Origin: Gelatoporia subvermispora B
Taxonomy: Eukaryota > Basidiomycota > Agaricomycetes > Polyporales > Gelatoporiaceae
Reading direction: 5' to 3'
NCBI GenBank assembly: GCA_000320605.2
Contig: KB445810.1
Location: 377,722 to 441,721, forward strand
DNA: 64,000 bases
Under the pieces are notes generated by a model. That model made no database searches. It saw nothing but the letters and a program-made list of their open reading frames with translations, and was not told the DNA's origin. Both the position numbers and the translations under genes were made by a program. Below, in pieces: positions 26,868 through 38,697 of the stretch. Every line of letters begins with the position of its first letter. The first letter of the stretch is position 1.

Positions 26868-29800
26868 CTACGAGGGAAGCTTGCAACCAGTGATTCGAAC
26901 TGCGTCCAATTAGTCAAAAGAGCACCACATGGAAACAGGTAAACGCACCGGTGCCATCCCAAAGGCCGAGAGCATACACCATTTCGCGAGGGTGGAAGGA
27001 CAAGCTACTGGACCGTTGTACAAAGGGTGTTGGCGGGTCACGTGGAGGCGGGATGGTGAGTCCACTCATATTTGTTGAAAGAGGTACAGGCCGCGACAAT
27101 GACAAAGAGTGGACCACCGTGCGTTGCGTCCGCCAGTTCGCACGTGTCAGGGAGGAAGTGCTGTAATGGAATCCTCAGCATATTGAAACTGGTGGACAAG
27201 AGGGGGGGCCTACGCTGCGAAAACTTCTGTGCGCTCATGCACGTCAAACGCCGATAGTCCTTGTGGACATAGCTCCCAGCTTTGGAGTGCATGGTCGCCT
27301 CCACGGATGTCCCATAGTCTGACCTCACCGTCCGAGCTGGAAGAGGTAGGTTAGTGCACACGTCATTAGCGTCCGTCCTCACGCACCATCCAGCCAGGAA
27401 TTGGCCGCTGTAAGTGGGGTGCCACTTGACATTGTGAATCCAAGACGTATGTTGACTATACGACCGAACCACCGCGTCTTCCTCTTCCAAACGGCGATCG
27501 AAGACTTTCACGACACCGTCGGCGAAGCTTGCCAAGAACATCGTCGACGATCCATCAGCTGACACAAGGGAGGTCAAGGGGCTTTCGGAGTTCGTGTCCA
27601 GATCCTGGTCAGATCGTGAGACGAACGATGGCAATAACGACTGTGACGATTTGACATACCATCACCTGACTCTCTGTGTGCGCGTCCCATAATCGTATGA
27701 TGCGTGAGTCACCACCGACGAGTAAGCTACCGCTAGCTTGTTTCCAATCCGTCACAACACCACTTCCCCGCCGGACTTGGATAAGCTCATTCAAACCACG
27801 GAAGGAGCTGACCATTTGCACGGGTCCGTTACACAGCGTCGGATCATAGTTGCGGTACAAGCGAATGACACCATCCGCTTGACAGATACCTGCGTCAGCA
27901 GACACCGCATGAAGGTGTGGTAACAACATACCAGCGCCAGTCAAAATTATCCCCCCGACCTCTTGATTGATGATGTGCAGAGAAGTGATACTGGTGCCTG
28001 GGGCATTGCCGTTGAAGAACTGATTGAGCCTTCTGCGATGCATCCAATCCCAGACACTTCGAGATTACGTCAGTATCAGACAGGTGGAATGAAAACGAAG
28101 ATCTTACGTGACAACATCGGACTCATTGGTGACGACCAAATGAGGGTCGTAGGAATGGAACGCTAAATTGAATGGCAATCCATTGACTTGCAGCGTGGTT
28201 ATCGGTCTGTCCCACCGACAATGCACTTCGAAAGCATTGTGAGCAACCTAACGGCATATGTAGAGTGAACCTTACCAGCAATGTCAGCCTGAGACGAAGT
28301 TTCTTCGATGACCTGCTCGTTCCGTTGTTGTCGCCATACTTGGTAATTGTACTGGAGACTTCCGGGTTCCTCCGCCTCAGGTTGCTGAAAACCTGATGTG
28401 AGCTTCAAAATGTAGGTGAGCACAATCGGAGACGTACTCTCATCTGTGGCTCTTTGAAGTATTCGCAGCACCAATCATAGAATCTGCTCTTTAACGGCAA
28501 GACGTCTCGGATTCCCACTCCCGTGCCCAGCCCAAGGATGATACTGGAGTCCATCGAAAAGGTGCTTCCCGAAGGACTGCTCATATGGCCCATGCCAGGT
28601 CCATCGTGATGGTGTCTTGGACGCACTCCCGCTCTTCTGCGAGCGCGCAGACGTTCCATGTCCTCTTCCATTAATGCCTCCATGACGTCAGATGGTAAGA
28701 AGTCCATAGGCTGTTGGACGTCTGCAGGCTGACGTGGCGACGACGATGGCGCTGGAGACATGCCATTTGCAGGAGGTGTATTAGGACGAGAATATGGAGA
28801 TGTGTATTGAGCAAAGTTGAGGTTCGGTGATGGTGGACGCGAGATAGAGGGTCCGGGTTGTTCTGTTTTCAACGTGGTAGCAGATGGCCTCGGTGAAGCA
28901 CGCCCATCATCGAGACTGGGGAATGCGATGGTACCAGCGAGGGTTCTCAAGGCATTAGCAAAGGAGTGTGTCCGCATCAAAGTGTGAGTGACACCGCTCG
29001 ATATACTGTTAGATGATGCCTCGGTACGTGGCGCGTTTGCTCTTGAAATAGCTGGCGAGGGTGGCTGAGCGTTATACCCGGGGGTAGCAGTGGCTGAAGG
29101 GACGCGCTGGCGAGCGCCATTCAGGAGCGACCTAGTATCCGAGGCACCGGGAGGCGGCTTGGTGACGGTCGTGGTGTCCAACCGCGTGAACGGGGACTCC
29201 AGGAGTAATGCGAGAACGTAGTCGACAGCGGTCTGCGCGTTGGTTGCAACCTCCTCGTAAGGGTCCACCGAGAGCTCCATCAGGATGCAGAAGATAGTGA
29301 AGAATGACGAGAGCAATACGCGATTCTCTTCGCGATAGGCTTCCTCATCGAAAGCGTCCAGCCACTCCGCGACAGCCTGCCCCGCGACATCCTCGTCATG
29401 ATCATCCTTGCCCTCTCTCCACTTTCGATCTTCTTCCCAGTACATCCACGCGCATACGATGAAGTAGCCGCGCCATTCCTTCACGAGACAGCTGATCAGA
29501 ACAAGAAGCTCCTTACGCACCATAGGACTGGCGTCCTCCCTGATTGCAAGCACGGCTCCCGTGACCACTGCGACCTCCATGCGGAAGTGTATACGCTCCT
29601 CCAACTGGTACATTGTTCCGCTTCCGCCACCGCCTAGTTTGTTCAAGTCTGCTGAACCTGAAGCGCCCAGGAAAGTGCCCAAGGCATACAGTGCAGCCGC
29701 TCGCACTTCTGCCGAGTCGTCCGACAGCAGAGCTATGAGCTTGTCCTGCGTGCCGCGATCTACACCGTAGACCTTGATTTCATCGTTGCCATCCCAAATC

Positions 29801-31970
29801 TGCGCGATGCATAAAGCCGACCACTGCCGCAACAAGAAGTCGTCGTCGCTGAGGCGCTCGAAGCAGGCGTCGAATACGCGCTCCCTCCAGCATGCGTTCT
29901 GACCAGCAGGGTGATCACGTGCGATCGCGCTAAGAATGAACGCGCACATGGCCTTGTGTTCCGACTGATTTGGGAGTACTGTGGCGGCCCGTGGGTCTTC
30001 CGGAGCCTCGAGAACATGGGCGAAGTACTTGTAGCCTTGATTCGCATAGAGATCGGTTTGGCAGCTGGGATCAACAGCGAAAATACGGGTCCAAATGAAT
30101 ATCAATACAGGACGCAAGTCCTGCGAAGCTGCTTGCAGGAGCCTCGATATATACGGGAAAATGCCAATCGTCAATGCCAAATGCACAGCCCAAGGACCAA
30201 GGTCTACGAATTGTGAGAGAAGTATCAGGGCACGGAGTCGATGGGGCTGTGAGAGCAGGACCTGCAAGACGATGGGCAGTTGATCTGGAGGCCGTCGGGG
30301 GACAAGGTGATGCTCCTTAGAATGATCGACATCCTGGAAATCCTGAGTCTCTGGATTGAACGTAATCGTCTGAGTTCCATTGCCATTCAACGGAAGAGAC
30401 AAAGGCCCGCGCTTTGTGAGTGCAGATCCGCCTCGTGATATCCACACCTCAAATGCGGTAAGTTGGTCAGTGAAGAACCGACTCGAGCTATACGTGTAAG
30501 GTTTCTCTTGCCCAGGCTGCTCTGGATACAAGGGTTGCCTTCGTCGCGTTAGGGGGACCTCTGGATTCACGGGCTCTGCATTCTTGAGCAGCTCCGGCAA
30601 CTGACGCAAGCAGGCATCAACTGCCAGGTCCCATGCTGCCCATAGAGGATGGGTGTTTGTAGCGGGTAGTGGAGGGTACGTGTGGGGAGTACAGTGATAA
30701 TTCTTCATGATGCGTTCTGCGAGGAGGAAATTGCGGAATAGCGAAGCAATCAGAAGATCAGAACGGTACAACCTGGTGAAGATGTCGTGTGAGAAGGTGG
30801 TCCACGCAATGGTGTCAGTGATAGCGGTGAAAATCCAGTTGAGCTCTCCAAGGGGTGTACGGCGGTCCTTCAGGTCTCCCGGAAGCTGCATAACCATGTC
30901 TCCCGTGATATCGTTTGGGAGCTGGTGACACATGATGAAGTGACGTAGAGCGATGTCGATGGGGGATGTCAAACATGACGTGAAGAGGTCGGCGGGTAGT
31001 TCAGGACATGAAGGAAGCTGCTCATCAGCGAGACATGCGGCAAGCTGGATACAATCGCTCAGCGGAGGCATGCCGTCCGCCCAACCTCCCCGGTTCAATT
31101 GCGCATCTGCGTCGCGGCGCTTGGCTAGCGAGATGTAGTTTTGCACTAGGTGTCCCGCCGCAGAGCAATCCCAAATGTATACGCATGGGGCCATTAGCCA
31201 ATTCTGTAGATCTTGAAGAGCTACAGGAATGTACTGCGTATAGTTCCGGTTGAAACACCATAGTTCTCCGCTATGCGTAGGCTTGGGCACACCGTGTCCG
31301 TTGTAATAAAATAGCACAGCGTCTTCTTTGGCCTGTTTACGGAGAGTTTGACAGAACCGTCGTAGGTCCTCATATGAAGGGTCAAGGATGGGCTTGTAAG
31401 GAATCTTCGGATTGAGACCTTCAAATTGGTGCTGCAGATTTGTTCCAATGATTTCTAGCGCCTTGTGCGATGGCATCGTGTGTGGATCCACCCAACTTTC
31501 CAAATTGGCACAAGGCTGGGTCTTGATGACGTCTGGGGGATCGATGTCAATGTTGAGGCATAAAACGAGAGCAGCATGCGAAGTTTTCAGCCTGCCAGGG
31601 GTCGATCGCCATGGTGTCAGGTTGGGTGCCCATGGGGGAGGAGGTGTGGGATTGCCACAGGTGAGGTGTCGCTTAGCAGCCCAGTGGGGTACGATGGGTG
31701 TCGCATCGGGCAGCGTGTTGATAGACTCGGGGCGATATTCTGGCTCGAAGTAGCCGTAGCCGTTCGGACCTCTGGTCTGCACGGAGGACGGATCGGAGCG
31801 ACTAGACTGATATTCTCGTTCTGTCTCCGAATCATCGGAGCCGCCCTGATGCCCATTTTGATCACCAGGGGGCCACAGGTTCTGGCTCGCTAGTCAAGGC
31901 GGTGAGCAGCGAGTACGGGCATTTGTAGTACAAGCTAATGCGCACCTGCACCATTCGGATTGTTATACAT
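26868..31970 (-). CDS. Raptor homologue, TORC1 scaffold (1543 aa)
   Basis: Recruits substrates to TORC1, the nutrient-responsive growth kinase complex (Kog1 in budding yeast, Mip1 in fission yeast). Exons, 5' to 3': 31970-31946, 31889-28438, 28384-28276, 28225-28108, 28056-27932, 27877-27660, 27604-27387, 27336-27214, 27160-26949, 26899-26868. The raptor N-terminal conserved (caspase-like) region spans about residues 110-270, with LFYYNGHGVPKPT and YIWDCSAAG. Central helical HEAT-type repeats follow, then a Ser/Pro-rich linker at about 960-1110. QPEAEEPGSLQYNYQVWRQQ precedes the C-terminal WD40 propeller, with VWDWMHRRR, DGVIRLY, IIRLWDAH, DGVVKVFDRR, DGEVRLWD and final FHPREMVYALG. The first coding exon is only 25 nt. 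Three successive introns end in AAG instead of CAG or TAG. It lies head to head with dynactin p150 (611 bp between starts). Confidence 0.95.
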
Positions 31971-32581
31971 TTCACCCTTCTTTCGCTATCGCTACCGAAC
32001 AATCTTGACTGCTTTGCGCCTCCGCACACAAAGTCGTCAGACCGTCGGTGTCGAGTGTGAGGCGAACGTCACGAAAAAGCGGAGGGAGATACGATGGCGC
32101 GTACAACCAGACGACAGGTCCGTGGACCGCGACGTCAACTTATGTTGGACTCGCTTGTATTAGTGCCTTACAGCCCAACCAGCCTTTGGTTTTCGGAGAT
32201 TGAAAGTGTGCGCTCCGGTATGACCGGATCTTATGACAGTAAGTAGCTCTTCTAAGTGTGAGAAACGGCGAGCGACCGTCGCGCGTGTCGACGCGTCCTG
32301 GCGTGCACGACGCACCGCAGCGACAAGTCCATCGCCAGTCTCTCCTTGCTTCAATCTTGCTTGTCGGGAACGCGATAGTGAGCACGGCTGTATTGCATAC
32401 TGTGCCTTGGTACATGGACGGAGTATACTAGTCGTCCACATCACCATCGTCGTGACTTCAGCCCGTAACCCCGATACCTGCTGTCTCCTCCGAGCCCGAC
32501 TATTCGGGCTACCTCTTCGTTCTGAGCTACGGCCATTGATATCAACTTACAGACGCTGCCTTCTTTATGTCGTTGTGAATT
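31971..32581. promoter_or_regulatory. Divergent promoter region between raptor and dynactin p150
   Basis: 611 bp separate the two outward starts. No coding sequence is supported and no TATA box is obvious. It must hold both promoters. Confidence 0.5.
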
Positions 32582-35500
32582 ATGCCTCCGATGGACCCTC
32601 CACTTGGTGCGGTTGTGGAAGTTCCGGCAGGTCGAGGCGTGGTCCGATTCTGTGGCGCGACGTCCTTTGCTGCGGGCAAGTGGGTTGGGCTGGAATTGAA
32701 TGAACCACACGGCAAGAATGATGGCACTGTGCAAGGCACGAAGTATTTTCATTGTAAGCCCAACTACGGAGTCTTCGTCCGTCCCAGTCAAGTCAAGGTG
32801 ATTTCGGAGCCAGAGCCAAGTCCTGCCCCTCCCGTACGTCTGTTGGGCACTTAGTACCGTGTCATCATATCCGCTGATGCGACCAACAGCCCCCCGTCTC
32901 TCGTCCTAGCCTTGGACACCAGAGGACCAATAGTGCAAGCGTGTCCCGTGCTTCATCCAACCGTTCATCCGCAGGACATTCGCCCCGCGCCGGCAGTCCT
33001 GCCAAACCCAGCACATCCCATGCTACTGCTGCTACACTCACGTCCCCTGGCGGGTCCCGTACACGACTAGGATCGCCCACCAAGCGCTCACCTGGGTTGA
33101 CCCTTCAAGCACAAGCACGGACTTCTGTCTCGCGTCGGGCTTCACTCCATGTCGATGCGACTCTCAGCCCTAAGACTCCTAGACAACGTAGTTTCGAGCA
33201 GCCACCTGTGGAAGCACCCGCGAAGACCCTTCTGAAGGCTCATGCTTCGCCGCTGGCTGCGCCATTTTCACAGTCCCCGCCGCAGCCGTCCAATCTCCGT
33301 CACGTTGCTTCACCAGAGCCAGAAACGAATGGTGATATAGCTTCAACTCCCGAACTGCCTGCGACTCCGGAGATGCTGCCCCGAACCAGCACGCCTGTCG
33401 TAAGTCTTGCATCCTCTACGGACTTATTCTTGCTCATCTGGTGCTGCTAGCATGTCCAGGACGACACCGAGCTACAAGAACTGCGAGCAAAGATCCGGGT
33501 ATTAGAGGCAAAGCGCGCAGATGACGCCCGACACGTCCGCGAGCTAGAGACGCGTCTTGCGGATGCAGAATCCTTCGTTGCCCTGCGGCCAAAACTCCAG
33601 GCTAAGCTTCAAGCTCAGCAGACCGAGTTGATTGCTGCCCGACGCGACTTGACGGAAGCACAACAACTAGCACAACTGTCGGAGAACCGCATTTTTGACA
33701 CTCAGGAGCAACTTGAGATGGCCATGCTGGATAAGGAGATGGCCGAAGAGCGCGCGGAAGCTGCTGAGGCGGACCTTGAAGAGGTGAAAGAAAGGCTTGC
33801 CGTGCTAGAAGTCGAGATGGAGGTCTTAAAGCAGGGTGAAGGTGAGCGGAAGTCTGGGCATGATCTTCTCCCCGAGCTCATCCCGGGAAGGCAATGAACA
33901 GGGTGGCGACGACGCTATCAAACAATCACTGGCGTACATTCAATTGGAGAAGCAGAACGAACGGCTCAAAGAGGCTCTCATTCGGTGAGCAAGTTTTGAG
34001 CGACCCTCGAGTACAGTCGCACTCATTTCCCTCAGTCTTCGCGACATCTCTCAGGAAACTGATCAGGAACAACGCCGCCGCATCAGCGAGATGGAGAAAG
34101 ACGTCACCACCCTAGACGAACTGCAGTGTACGAGATATTCCATCGAGGAATTTATGGCTTTCGTTGACCGGAATAATGCAGCACAATATGACACGACGCT
34201 TGTCAAGTTGGCCAATGCTGAAATCCAAATCGAAGAGCTGAAGATGCAGCTGGACGACGCCTTAGGCGCTGAGGATCTCTTAGTCCAACTGACGGAACGC
34301 AATCTGATGTTAAGTGAGGTGTGTTCTTATCGCCACCCCTACTCTCAATATTGCTGAATACAGGCCACAACATCGTCAGAAAATCGAGGAGATGCGGATC
34401 ACCATTGAGGACCTCGAAGCACTTAAAGAGCTCAGCGACGAGCTGGAAGAGAACCATGTCGAAACCGAGAAGGCGCTGCAAGATGATCTCGGTGAGTGCT
34501 AGTGATCGTTGATAATGTTGAATGTTCTGAATATGCATGATCATTACCTAACAGATGCCAAGGACATCCAACTGCGTGAGCAAGTCCGTAAGACCGAGGC
34601 TCTAGAGGAGGCATATAGAGATCTTGAAAATACAATTCTCCAATTCCGCGAGCTCGTCCTCAACCTCCAGACGTTAGTCGCTTTCCCTTGCTAGGATGTG
34701 TAGAGTCACTGAGTCCTATTAGGGAGTTGGATACGCTTCGTGCAGAGACTCAGACAGCACAACACCAGTCTGCAACGGCGGCCTCCCAGACTGCTGCGAT
34801 GATGTCACTGAACATCAAGCTCCAGTCCTCAGCGTCGAAGAACCAGGCCCGGCACATCGACCTCGAAGTCAAAAAAATTGAGGCTCGTGAGGCTCGCGAA
34901 TTGCTCGCTATCGTGCAGGTGCGCAGTCTCTAAGTAGTGAATCAATTGTGAATCTCGTCCTAATCTAGTGCATAACAGCCGTATCTACCTCAAGTCTACG
35001 TAGAGTCAGATACGGCGGCAACAAATTGCTACATGTTCTTCCAGCGGCTTGCGCACAAAGTCGATCTCATCAACACGGTTATTGCACAAATGCACAACTT
35101 ACCGGAGTCCCTCAACGGCCCTGTGTCCGACGTTCTGGTCGGTGTGTGTGAGGTACGGTTCAACTTCGTGTGAAGTCGAACCGATTTTTCACATGAATTA
35201 TAGATGCGTGGCCGCTTGTCCAGCCTGGCGACAACCTGCAAGCGTTTCGCCGCAATCCTGCGTAAGTGCGATGTGGAGTTCTTCCTCAATGTCGGTCGCA
35301 TTTTCCCCGAAATCGCGCCGATGGAGAAGAGGATCGATATGCACCTCGATTTGCTTCGTCGGGAGGAATTCCGTGAGCTGGAATGCGTTAGCGATGCCGC
35401 GAAGTAAGCGCCTATCCTTTCACAGAGTGATTGAGGTTGGTCACTGAGGATCACATAGGATGCAATCGCAGTTTGATCACCTTTCCGAGACGTACTTCGG

Positions 35501-37274
35501 CGGCTTCGAATATGATCTAGGCGAGAGAGAACTCGGCTATGCGCTTTCCTTCGATCATGATCTAGAAATGTTTGCTGCATCTGTTGGACTAATGAAGACT
35601 TCTGTGGCTGCAATCATGAAGGATGAAGGTACGTGAGTCTTCGTACCTCAGGGTTATTGTGACTCAAGACTGCTCGCAGATGTCGAACTTGACATGGGCG
35701 ATCTTGATCCCGAAACAGAATTCTTCAATCCCTTGCAGCGCTTGCTCGACCAGTGCAGAGGTGCAAAAGTCTTGTCGAGGTACAAGCTACAAGCCTGAGG
35801 GTTTTGTGCGACGACATGCTGATTCATCGGCGTGCAGAAAATTAACTAGACGCTTGGAAGACCTCACGCAAGATTCTGCAGCGCTGAAAGCGCACCTCGT
35901 GCCTCAGTTGCAAGCTCTCACAAATATTGTACCAGAACTCGTCAATTTCGGTTTCTCCGTGCGTGTCAGCCTGATGAGTGACAACCGACCTTCACTGATA
36001 GTTCATACCCAGTTGGCACAACGCGTCATGCCTTACCTCAGCGACGTGCGCGGCGCTAAGTCACCCTTTCAGTTGTCCACAGTTCTTTCTTTCGTGAAGG
36101 CGATAGCAGCGACAACTGTTGGGAAAGATCGGAAAGATGACATTTCCTCTTGGGAGTCTGTTTCGGAGTTCTTCGTCCAGGTCATTCAGGAGGCGAATAG
36201 ACTGTTCCCGCTCTCGCTTGAAGGCGAAAATACTGTGAAGAGTAAGATTTTAGCTTTCATTGTCTCCCTGCCCATGTTCACCATGAATACAGTTTCAGGA
36301 ACTGCTCCTTGGATTATACGCATCGAGGAAATCAAGGCCGCCACCGCTATTAATATCGAGGCCGAACGCAAAGTCGCGCAACTCAATGACGAGCTGCAGG
36401 CGCTTGTTCGCACACTCAAGGTCAAGGACCAGAGCATCCAGGAGGCAGGTGTCAAGATTGAGCTCATGGAACGCCGCATGGAGACGGTCAAGAAACAAGC
36501 AGACGCCATCGTTGACCTTGAGAATGAGCTCACGAAGGCTCGCAAGCAAGAGCGTGCATATGAGGAGGCCATGGAACAGTTACAAGCGGACCTTGATGCT
36601 CTCGAACAGGACAATGCCAAACTCAAGACTGTCGCGAACAATCTTGAGAAACATGGTAAGTGATCGACAATCGTTACTCCAGCCTCTTTGATGACGTTCG
36701 ATCAGCACCGGGAGGCCAATCTGCGGAAACCGAAAATGTTCAAGTGGAGGGCAACCTGGAGACCTCCTATCTCCTCGAGCAGGTATGCACCTTTTAGAGA
36801 CCCATTTTGCGAACTTTGTTAAACACGTTGCAGATCGATGCCCTGCGCGGCACTGTCCGGTTCATGCGTACTGAGAACTCTTATCTCAAAGGACAAGACC
36901 TGTTGCGTGAAGTCGAGTCTCTGTCATCGTTGCCGGAGTTGTACAGCAGAGAACCCACACCAACGCTGGTTCCCTCTGGTCTCTCCGACTCGGAGGATTC
37001 CGATGCGGACGAGCCTCGCCCACCCCCTACGCTGCGCACACTTACTGCGGAGTCCAAGTTATTATATCGTGAGGTCATCAAGTACGCATCCTCGCCGCGG
37101 ATCGTGGATCTCTCAGTCCGTAAAAAGCAGGGGGAAGGCGAGAAGGCGAATAAGGCTTGGATCCCCCGGAAAAAGACCCCCGCATATCAGATATGGGAGC
37201 GCAAGATGGAGGGCGAGCGCCTGGGGAGGAGGCTCCAAGGACTGTTGGAACGGACGAGTGCCATCGCTCGATAG
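32582..37274 (+). CDS. Dynactin large subunit p150Glued homologue (1258 aa)
   Basis: Links dynein to cargo and microtubules, and supports nuclear and vesicle transport in hyphae. Eighteen exons: 32582-32833, 32890-33399, 33451-33841, 33891-33984, 34036-34127, 34182-34318, 34380-34491, 34555-34672, 34723-34918, 34979-35152, 35204-35403, 35459-35628, 35680-35779, 35838-35958, 36013-36241, 36293-36655, 36706-36782, 36834-37274. The CAP-Gly domain is at about residues 9-70, with the tubulin/EB-binding GKNDG at 44-48. A basic Ser/Pro-rich segment (85-250) is followed by long coiled coils, with QLTERNLMLSEKIEEM in the dynactin domain, LAQRVMPYLSDVR and WIIRIEEIKAA. Its length suits the NIP100/ssm4/ro-3 family. 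Two introns (34128-34181, 36242-36292) are multiples of three without stops, so retention would insert residues without breaking the frame. Confidence 0.95.
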
Positions 37275-37599
37275 AAAGTTTTCCGAGCATCGCGCATCCC
37301 GTTGCATACCATATAATCTCATTAGTATGATACCCCACATGACTTATGTAGATAATCAACATGATCTATGTCCACGCAGTCACTACCGAAGGCCTTAATC
37401 ACTTGGATGCTCGAGCCAGCAATGCAATCCAACTCGTTTCTGTGATAAGTTCACTTGTATTTCTTCGATTTGGTGACAACAGCAGGCAATCATGGTACAG
37501 AGTTTGGCAAAGTACAACAAACGAGAGAGTGATACACCGCAGTCGAGATCTTCTGGTCCGTGTGTTTTCATAAAGAGTTTATAAAATATGCGCTGTGTT
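37275..37599. other. Convergent 3' region between p150 and the acidic protein
   Basis: 325 bp with no gene seen, between two facing stop codons. Confidence 0.5.
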
Positions 37600-38219
37600 T
37601 CACTCCTCTTCTTCCTCTTCTTCCTCTTCCTCCCCGTCGTCTGACAGCTTGGCCCTCTTGATGACGATGTCGCTGTTCTCTTCAAACTCGCCGTAATCGC
37701 CTTCGATGACCCCCTTCTCAGGCTCCCTCCCCTCTTCCTCCTCGTCGCGTGCACGCTTTGTTCCAGTGACTACCACGGGGGCGACAGTGTTCTCCTGAAG
37801 TTCCACGTACTCCTCGTCCTCGTCCTCCTCCTCAGCGCCAGCATCCTGGGTGCCGGTCGAAGCACTGGTCAACATCATGCGCGATACGAACGATATGAGC
37901 GATATGAGGAAGACATACCCCTCCTATGAGCAGTGCCGTAAGGCTAGAACTGCGGCCACCCTGTTCATTTCATAAGTCTATGAGGTCCGGCCGTAATCGC
38001 GGGTCAGGGGACTCACCGGCACAGCTTCCTCGTCGCCTTCTTCCTCTTCTTCCTCGTACTCTCCGGTCTCGCCTTCATCCTGAGCGAAGGTCGGAGACTT
38101 AGGGACCGATGGACTTGTCACAAGAGTGGACGTGCCTCGAAGTTGTCATACTCGTCGCTCTCCTCTCCCTGGTCGACCTCCGGCTCCTCAACGGGGTCAG
38201 CCGCCGGTGCCTTCGACAT
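37600..38219 (-). CDS. Small acidic protein, function unknown (about 130 aa)
   Basis: Not recognised. Proposed exons: 38219-38136, 38079-38017, 37845-37600. The product is dominated by Glu and Asp, with an uninterrupted run of glutamates at the very C-terminus. Two short basic patches (TKRARD and IKRAKL) look like nuclear localisation signals, so a nuclear acidic chaperone-like role is possible, but I see no CHZ or nucleoplasmin motif. Intron 1 has no workable GT donor: only a GC donor (GAG followed by GCACGT) keeps the frame, giving a 56-nt intron. Intron 2 as drawn is 171 nt, long for this genome, so another small exon may be hidden. It lies on the same strand as the ABC transporter downstream and is convergent with p150. 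Confidence 0.6.
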
Positions 38220-38697
38220 GGGGCGTGTGATGCTGTGTCTGCGGGATGGAGTGGAAACGGGGGAGGTTGTGTCTGGTCTAGTGATTTACTGTCTGGCTGA
38301 GCTTATGGGGCAATTCCGGGTCGAGCGAGTGTGAGCAAGAGCGAGAATTGGTTCCGCACGAACGTGAACCTTCGTGCGCTGTGATTGGCGGGTCCTGCTG
38401 GCCCTGAATATGCCGCTCCCACTTCTCTGCGTCTGCCCTCGTCTCCATGGTCGCCAACTGTCATTCAATGCGCTGGCCAGCTCAGGAAATTACAAGTGAA
38501 CTGCGATTGATATCTCTCGGGTATTTGATTGCATGGCCCTATCAGATTTCGGTGATAATGCACCGGATTTCGCCCGTCATCTTCAACACAAACTCCCGCG
38601 ACTTATACGCTGAAATGTCCGTTTCAGAGTCCATTGGTCCGAGTCATACACTTCTACTCCTCTACATATGTACGGAACAAGATATCGTAAAATGACT
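38220..38697. other. Intergenic between ABC transporter 3' end and the acidic gene promoter
   Basis: 478 bp with no coding region supported. It should contain the promoter of the acidic gene and the 3' end of the ABC transporter. Confidence 0.5.

Noticed and set aside
27038..27213. Open frame continuing raptor past residue FAA without splicing
   Set aside because: It diverges from the raptor family; splicing at 27213/27161 instead restores ATSSLTRANWRTQRTVVHS and the final WD40 blade.
37846..38016. Extra micro-exon inside the 171-nt intron of the acidic protein gene
   Set aside because: Several AG/GT pairs exist but none gives an in-phase exon with acidic character, so I kept one long intron.
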